From positions 195,791,481 to 195,855,480 of the forward strand of contig NC_084798.1 in the NCBI RefSeq assembly GCF_963169125.1: a stretch of DNA of 64,000 nucleotides. Direction: 5' to 3'. Source of the stretch: Humulus lupulus. Taxonomy: Eukaryota; Streptophyta; Magnoliopsida; Rosales; Cannabaceae. Positions 57,602-64,000 of this stretch are shown piece after piece. The position numbers and the translations under genes are program-made. How positions within the stretch are numbered: the first letter of the stretch is position 1; the number at the start of each line of letters is the position of its first letter. Below the pieces are notes generated by a model. The model worked only from the letters and a program-made list of their open reading frames with translations. It had not been told where the DNA came from and ran no database searches.

Positions 57602-59862
57602 GTTATGCTGATTGGTTTTGGTGCCATGCTGTTCCTTTGTTTGTTGTATATATAGAAGCATAAGGATGACATGTAGATCACATGGTCATGTTGTGATGGG
57701 AAGATGATACTGTATTGGTGATTTAAGAAATAAGTGGGGTTGTGATAAAAAGGACTCCTCAGTGGTTTGGATAAAGTTGGTTATGACTGGCTTTGGTTTG
57801 ATCTGAGATATGGATAAGTTAAGTAAGTGTGGGGCAATTTTAAATGGCAAGGAAAGAATAGTATTTCTTGGGCTTGAGAGTGGAAAGCCTTGTGGCAGTT
57901 GGCGCTGTGCATAGCTTTGGTATACTGATGACATCTGTATTGAAAGCTAGAGTTTTATTGCAGAGAGATGCATAAAACTCTTAGCTAGTGTGGTAGATAC
58001 CACTTAGGTTGTGCCAGTGAGATCAGGACAGGCTGGACTAGTCTGTGAGTTCCTGTAGGTGTTTCCAGGGGATTTGCCAGGGTTCTTTTATGCGAAAGAG
58101 ATAGAATGGTGACTGGATTGGTACTAGGAATGGATTCAGGTTTTAGGGCACTGTATTGAATGGCTCAGTAGGGTTGCAAGAACTCGAGGCTTAGATATTG
58201 AGTAAGTGGAATTCTCTAAGGTGGATCTTGGATCTGGTTAGGACCAGTTAGAGATCAGGGAGAAAGTTATTTAAAAGATGGTGTTTGTATTAGATGAAAG
58301 CACTGAGGGTGCTGAGTATGTCTTGAGAATTGGTTTAATGCCAAGTGTTTGTGAATCGGATGAACAGAGCATTCAAAGGAATATTTGAATGAGATTTGTG
58401 ATTGACTTGGATAATGATTTGTGGTATTTTCTCAGCGGAAATTTGCCAAAGTTAGGGAACGCTTAGGGGCAGGAGTGTCCCTGGGTGGTAATGATATTAC
58501 AGGTGCCTTGGGAAATGGTTCTGAGTCTTCTTGCAGATCAGAACCAATTAGTGGGTTGTTATGACATCTCAGTGACAGAGAAAAGCAATTTCCTAAGCAA
58601 CATGTTGATTAAAAGATCTGACCAGAACTAGAGTAGAGTTTTTGGTGGGCCAGGTGGCCAGTTTATTGTTTGAGATTATCATCTCAGAGAAGATCAAAAG
58701 AAAAACAACTAAGTGAACCACAGATAAGAAATAATGAATGGAAATCTTAGCTGGATTAGCTAAGGGTTTTGCATTATCAGGTATGCGTTTATTGTGGTAT
58801 AGGATCGGACTTGGGATCCGATGGACATTGAGATTAATTGGAAGATTCTGGATGAATCTCATGTTACTCTTTTATTCTCTTCATTCAGGTATCATGGGAA
58901 TGTGATAGGATATGAAAGCTTCATAGTGATGGCCTGAGATGGAGAGGGATGTAATGGAATACGTGGTAAAGTTCTTAGTCTAATAGCAGGTCAGATCAGA
59001 GTTTTGGAAATCAGTGAGGCCATGGTAGCCTTTGAGTGTTCTATAATGGAAATAAGAAAGCATCGCGATGGGTTTCGCGGTGGGAGTGCCCAGGTTAGTG
59101 GGCCAGTATGAGTTGACAGTGAGTCAATGTGGACCAGCAGTCCAAGTGAGTTTGTTTTTGTCAGTAAGGATAAGTGACACAGCTAATTAGTATTCAGATC
59201 TCTTCGAGAGAGGAAGAGAGTTATCCAGTGTTGAAAAGGTACCTTATGAAATAAGGTATGGTAGAGTGTATTCGCCACCCATGCGTTGGAATGAGATGGG
59301 TGAAATGTTATATCTGGATCATGAGATGGTTCAAGGGACCATTGAGACTATTAGAGATTGGAGCTTCAATGCTCACTTCTTAGAGTAAATGGAAAAGTTT
59401 TGATGAATTGAAAAGTAGGAACATAGAGTTCCAGGTAGAAGGTTATATCTTCTCCAAAAGTATCACCATGGAAAGGGGTGATGGGTTAAGAGCAAGTTGA
59501 GCTCTAGAAAAGTATAATAGTTTGAGTCCTGGATAGGACTGGTCAAGTTGACTTGGTTCGATCTTGTTTTGGCACTGTCAGTTGTGAACAGTGTATTTTG
59601 TATTTACATGCTGAGGGCATGGGTTGAAAGAAACTCATGAGTTGAGTTATGAGAATTTGGAGATTGAGGCTAAGTTATCTTGAAAGGAATAGTCAGTCCA
59701 TTTATGAGACAGAAAGAATAAGGTTCTGAGGAATAAAGTATACCTTGAGTCAAGGTATGCTGCAGAAACAGTGAGGTCGAGGGAACGACCTGGGAAACTG
59801 GAATCAGTTGGGCGGAATTGATATTCCGACAGTTCAGATAAATTTCGAGGACGAAATTTCTG
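57602..59862 (+). pseudogene. Gypsy pol debris (RT and integrase fragments)
   Basis: No long ORF survives, but fragments in changing frames keep pol order: the protease-RT linker VFPGDLPGF (about 58060), RT pieces FSKVDLGSG (about 58213), FVNRMNRAFKGIFE (about 58348) and FVIDLDNDLWYF at the catalytic-loop position; integrase pieces LDESHVTLFYSLHSG (about 58850), ERDVMEYVVKFLV, GFAVGVPR, YEIRYGRVYSPPMRWNEMGE (about 59250), EMVQGTIETIRDW and the C-terminal NSVFCIYMLRAW (about 59590). RNase H and much of RT and the IN core are missing, so there were several deletions. Confidence 0.75.
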
Positions 59863-59877
59863 TAAGGAGGGGATAGT
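59863..59877 (+). other. Polypurine tract of gypsy element
   Basis: TAAGGAGGGGATAGT directly before the 3' LTR start TGTAATGCCC. Confidence 0.85.
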
Positions 59878-62372
59878 TGTAATGCCCAAAATTTCCTAAT
59901 AAGGTTTAGGACCTTGATTAGGAGGTCGAGAGGGCCATAATTGATTTATTATGCCATTAAATGAATATATGCATGTTTATGTGAATTATATTATAATATG
60001 ATGATATATACATGCATGTGGGTCCACAATTGTTTATTAAACTGTTTTGGAGATTTGGGTCGTTTAGAGCATAATTGTGTATTGGGTGCATTTTGTGATT
60101 CATGAATGAGATCCCATCATTATGGAGATATATTCGAGTTATTTGGCATGAGACGGTCATATATAATGGATTAGCGGTTTTGTCATAACGGGGTCAATTA
60201 TTGGGTAATAAGAATGTTTATTTGATGATAAATTGAGAGTATTTGAGACCAGGAGGAAATTTTGGAAGTTTTGACTATAATATCCTCGGGGGTGTTTTCG
60301 GGACACCGAGCACTAGGTTTTATTTGAGGTTACTTAAGCTTGAAGTAGCTTGTCAGATAGAACCGTACGTTAGAAATCATTTCCTTTCTCCTTCGTTAGC
60401 TCATTTTACCGCTCGAAGCCTTTTTGAAGAAATCTCGAGTTCTGGGAGTCGGAATCAAGCGAGGATCGAGGCATAGAGATCCTAGGAAAGATTAGAAGCA
60501 TCTTAACCAAAGGATTTGACGGAAAACAAGTCATTTGAAGGTAATCTAAGTTTAAGTTTTGAGATTTTAGAGTTTCTAAGCTTTGAATTGGATTTTGTGA
60601 ATCGTTGAGTTTTTAGTTCATTTGAACCTTGGGTTTTGATGGTTTTGGACCATTGGGAAGCTTGGGAACTTTGATTTAATGATTTGGTAATGTTTAGGTG
60701 TGTTTTTGGAGGATTTGGGAAGTTGAAAATTGAGTTTGGGCGTGTTCTGGGTTGGGCACTGCGGCCCTGTTCTTGGAGTGCCGCGGCCCTTGCTTCAGGA
60801 AGGGTTGGGGGCCGCGGCTCTTGAGCAAGGTTGAGCCCGTTTGAGTGTTTTGGCCCCGGGAACATAGTTTTAGGCCTCAGGATTGTTCCTACTACTTGGA
60901 TTAGTTTGGATTGATGTCCCGGAGGTTAGATATTGGTTTGGGAACCTATGTTGTTCATTTTATTGATGGTGTCCCTTATTTGGTTATGATTAGGTGACCG
61001 CTAAAGGACTTAAAGTCAGATCGTTCTCAAGGATCATTCTTTTATTCATTCTAGCTCGAATCAAAGGTAAGAAAAATGCACCCCATATGTGACATGCATG
61101 GTTATTCTTGATGCATGTTGGATGTTTAAATGTAAACATTGATAGCATATTGAATGCTTGGCAATCTTGCTCATTTGCATATGATTATTATTGAGGCATG
61201 CTGGATGATTAAGTGAGATGCATGTGATGCAGGAGAAACATGTGATTAAGGCATGCCATGAGTATTAACTGTGAGATTGATCAGAGCTTGAGTCTCTGTG
61301 TTTGTGCATGATTATAATTGTGCTAGCAACTGTTAAGTAATCATGCTGAATGCCTTACGTTTGAATATTTGACATATGACATATGTTTGGTAGCATTGCT
61401 TACTTGTGCACGGTACTGACTCATTAGTCAGAATTGGCAAAGGTGTTAGTATCAACTGTGAAGCTGTGACTCATTAGTTAGGTTCGGCAGTGGTACTGGG
61501 CACTGGTCACATAGTGCTGACTCATAAGTAGGATGGCCTTAGCGTGTTCAACGCAAGCCAATAAAGATTAAATCTAATCGATATCTGCATTGGATGACTC
61601 AAAGATCATTAATGTCGGACCGACCTCAAGTTCGATGAATATTATAAGCATTTGTGTGACTTACCTATCAGTCACTCATCTGTAAAGTTAGAGGCTTACC
61701 TATCAGTCTATTGTTTGTTTAAGGCTAGTGGCTTACCTAGCAGCCACTCTTCTATTTAAAGTTAGAGATTTACCTATCAGTCTCTTGTCTGTTTAAGGCT
61801 AGTGGCTTACCTAGCAGCCACTCTTTTGTTTAAATTAGTGACTTGCTTGTCAGTCATGCAGTATGGTTTTCTAGAACCTCAAGTGATATTTACCCATCTG
61901 TTTAAGAGCTATAAGCTCTGTGTGATTATAATGATAATCATTTGATAATGTTTATATGCAATACTGTGTTTTCTTGCTGGGCTTCGGTTCACGGGTGCTA
62001 TGTAGTGCAGGTAAAGGCAAAAGAAAGCTGGACCATCCTTGAGTTGGAGAGCTTAGGTGACGATGTGTACATATGCAGCTTCTCGACCGCCACGGCCGAG
62101 GTTTGAAGGAAAGGAACCAGGGCTAAACCCTGTTTTGCCGCTTAGATCGGCTGGTTGTAAATATTTTCTTGTAATAGCCCTTTAAATTATATTTTTGGGA
62201 TCCCATTGTATACAGTAAACGTTCTAGTGAGACATTATATCTTAACCAAAATTTTTAATCCCTAAACCACTAATCATATTTAGTTACACGTTTATGGCCA
62301 AATGACTCGATTAGCGAGTTTAGCACTGTTTGCAATGTGCACCGTAACTATCCCTGGAGTTGGGACGTTACA
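59878..62372 (+). repeat. 3' LTR of gypsy element
   Basis: 2495 bp, uninterrupted, TGTAATGCCC to GGGACGTTACA. It includes the CpG block (60757-60825), hairpin array (61658-61858), the TTTTCTTGCTGGGCTTCGG stretch (about 61970), GTGCAGGTAAAGGCAAA (about 62006) and CTCGACCGCCACGGCCGAGG (about 62083). Confidence 0.93.
61658..61858 (+). repeat. 37-bp hairpin-unit array, 3' LTR copy
   Basis: Same unit types as 52148-52430 but two units (74 bp) fewer. The last unit keeps a nearly complete stem, GTGACT/AGTCAT. Comparison of the two LTRs of one insertion shows that the array has changed length since insertion. Confidence 0.85.
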
Positions 62373-62377
62373 CTCGA

Positions 62378-63659
62378 CATCCGCTCGGGCATATGGCATA
62401 GCCATTTAAGCCTATGCCTAAAACTTACCCCACCAAAAACCATAAAAACTCCTTGTTCAAATCTCCCAAAAGTATTTTTAGAGATTTATTTCTCTCAATC
62501 TATCTTGGGGAAAAATTGACTTCTCTGCACAAAGACATTTTTTCACTATGTAGTATTTACTTTGCATGCATTTGTTCGGGTTTGTTTAATTCACTCCAGG
62601 GACTCATCGTTGTTAGTCATGCTCAACAACAGAGTTTCCTACTTGACCAATGATATATGCTCAGCTGACCAGGGAAGTTGTATCTGCTCTTCCGACCAGG
62701 GAAACTTTGCACCTGATCAGCCAAACTTTGCACCTGGCCAGTAGTTTACTCTTTATTCTTGTGAAGACAATTGTTGCTTAGCAGCTTTGATATTTTTCTC
62801 GTACAGCTGAGCTGTTGGCATTTATACTTTACTTTTCTTTGTTAACTTAAAACATTCTAAGTCTTTTTAAACTTAAAAAGTTATAAGTTTTTTGTGAATT
62901 GTAAAGTCACTCTGATGTATGTCTTATATTTTCGCATGAGTACTTAGTTTTCTAACTTTGAAATTCTAGACATTTCATAAGTCCATAGTAAGTATACTTT
63001 CTCACACTCTTATTGCTCTAACATATTATGAGCATAATATTTATTGTCACACGAATATCTGCTTCTAACTTGAAATTTTAAAAAATTCCAAGTTACTTAA
63101 GCTTTGTCAAACAAGTTAGCTTAATGGCCTTTTTGGACTTCGAAAACTTACAAGTCAGCCTAAAAACAGACATCTTAACTCGTGCTCTTATTTCCTGTGT
63201 TAAAGTATATACTAGTATACCCCATGTGCCCCCCAAGTGATCGAGGGTTGAAAGACTCTTAGTCACTTGCTACTTGACTGAATCTGTTCGAGCAGTTAAT
63301 TACTCGTGAAACACATAGAATATATGGAAAATATTCGAGCACTTGAACACTGCTTGACTGTATCGACTAGTTGAACACTGTCCGATTTTACCGACCAGTT
63401 GAACACTGTTCGGATAATTAACACACATGCACATTTGTAGCAAGAATCAACCACACTGCGCGCAATCTCTTTTATTACTTGTAAATTAAAAAAGGACAAT
63501 ACTTGTCTAATAACGAGTCTTAAACAACAAAAATTGTTCAAAAATAGCTGACTGGTCAGCAAATAACCAACTCATAAACCAAATTTAAATAACAAGTTAA
63601 ACAACTTGAAATTAAACTACCACTCTGAAAGCGATATTTAGTGATAATATATCCTCCGA
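62378..63659. other. Interior of reverse gypsy element, non-coding
   Basis: Resumes the CTCGGGC word at the left end. GACCAG-type words and a doubled CCAAACTTTGCACCTG-like phrase lie at about 62640-62750. A 28-bp triplicate around TTGAACACTG lies at 63343, 63371 and 63399. A second PPT-like CCCCCCAAG (minus CTTGGGGGG) lies at about 63228. No pol sequence is found. Confidence 0.5.
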
Positions 63660-64000
63660 TGCTCGCCGCTCCAGTGGTTTCTGATCCTACCACTCCTGCT
63701 CATGTCGAAGTGTCTCGGCATACCTCTCCCTTGCTTAGTTGCTATCCTCAGCCAAGTGTGGACCTCCACATATAGTGTCTAAGGTAAAGTCCATAGGCCC
63801 GGGCTGCAAGGGTGGAGATCTTTGTCGTTTGAACCCAGGATTGCTGCTGCCTCCTTCTCCTTGGGGTGTCTCTGCCTGGTACTTTCTCAACTTGCCCGGC
63901 CGGAGAAGAAATTCTATCTCGTCCTTGAGGTGATTGCATTCATTCGTGTCATGACCATAATCTCCATGGAAACGACAAAACTTATTCATATCTCTCTTCC
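63660..64000 (-). pseudogene. Gypsy gag C-terminus and start of protease region, partial
   Basis: The minus strand reads, from the window edge, KFCRFHGDYGHDTNEC (a CX2HX6HX4C zinc motif), HLKDEIEFLLRPGKLRKY, a Pro/Gly/Arg-rich linker and DTICGGPHLAEDSN. This is the gag-to-protease junction of a common plant gypsy group. TAA at 63735 interrupts, after which the frame continues AREKYAETLRHEQEW before degenerating. The N-terminal part lies beyond 64000. Confidence 0.8.

Larger units (their letters stand above)
50297..62372 (+). mobile_element. Ty3/gypsy element, full outline, decayed pol, two nested solo LTRs
   Basis: The LTRs begin TGTAATGCCC. TSD ctcga flanks the whole (50292-50296 and 62373-62377). 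A primer site follows the 5' LTR (54133), gag is at 56522-57601, pol debris at 57602-59862, and a PPT precedes the 3' LTR (59878). The phrase TTTCGAGGACGAAATTTC before the PPT and the integrase C-terminal motifs fit the chromovirus (Tekay/Del-like) group; that assignment is tentative. Without the solo LTRs at 52446-53630 and 54530-56404 it is about 9.0 kb. Confidence 0.92.
46676..64000 (-). mobile_element. Ty3/gypsy element, reverse strand, pol-less, extends past window
   Basis: A 3' LTR (46676-47500) with PPT lies at the left and a gag C-terminus (63660-64000) at the right end; the 5' LTR is outside the window. It is interrupted by a solo copia LTR (47518-49423) and a full gypsy element (50297-62372), both with TSDs that rejoin the sequence. 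No integrase, RT or RNase H trace is seen between, so pol was lost or never present. Words of the TGGTCGG/CTCGGAC type recur throughout (47270-47395, 49745-50292, 62640-62750, 63332-63412). Confidence 0.65.

Noticed and set aside
1..64000. tRNA, rRNA, riboswitch, bacterial operon features and intact host genes
   Set aside because: None was recognised on either strand; the only tRNA-related sequences are retrotransposon primer sites.

Overview
ORGANISM AND OVERALL CHARACTER. This is nuclear DNA of a flowering plant, probably a eudicot; the species cannot be fixed from sequence alone. The evidence is a dense mosaic of LTR retrotransposons (Ty3/gypsy and Ty1/copia), a Mutator-like (MULE) transposase, initiator-Met-type primer-binding sites, polypurine tracts and 5-bp target-site duplications (TSDs). 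I see no host gene I would defend, and no tRNA, rRNA or CRISPR. Every coding region found is a decayed transposon ORF with stops and/or frameshifts. LAYOUT. 1-2172 is a reverse-strand gypsy LTR cut by the window edge. 2173-5040 is anonymous repeat DNA with a GC-rich block and a 63-bp tandem repeat. 5101-34432 is a 5'-truncated Athila-type gypsy element: RT, RNase H and IN (5105-7921), an extra ORF with a plant 'transposon protein' domain (8880-10100), and a 3' LTR (33048-34432). A large gypsy LTR-like segment (about 10430-32450) sits in its 3' non-coding part. Within that is a complete but dead copia element (13964-31794, TSD gtatg). Within the copia element are a non-autonomous LARD-like element (16139-21133, minus strand) and a solo gypsy LTR (28376-31269, TSD aaagc). 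That makes four nested levels. 34433-40763 is a reverse-strand copia remnant split by a solo gypsy LTR (35736-37972). 40764-46250 is a MULE: a decayed Ulp1-like protease gene with two introns (+) facing a decayed mudrA transposase (-), with clusters of an ATCGAGC word on both sides of mudrA. From 46676 to the window end is a minus-strand gypsy element (3' LTR at 46676-47500, gag at 63660-64000). It is broken by a solo copia LTR (47518-49423, TSD gttta) and by a 12-kb gypsy element (50297-62372, TSD ctcga), which itself carries two solo LTRs (52446-53630, TSD aacct; 54530-56404, TSD tgatt). WHAT STANDS OUT. Two structural modules recur at fixed places inside several gypsy LTR families, and similar structures appear in copia LTRs or leaders. 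The first is an array of short hairpins whose stems differ from unit to unit by compensatory base changes; it is clearest at 52148-52430 and 61658-61858. The second is a CpG-rich block built from iterated palindromic words that differ by family: AGCGCT, CCGCGG, GCGATATATCGC, GCGCGC and GGCGCC. Structure seems to be kept while sequence turns over. I regard this as the best candidate here for an undescribed system, perhaps a family-specific RNA-RNA recognition (dimerisation or packaging) device, but function is inference.
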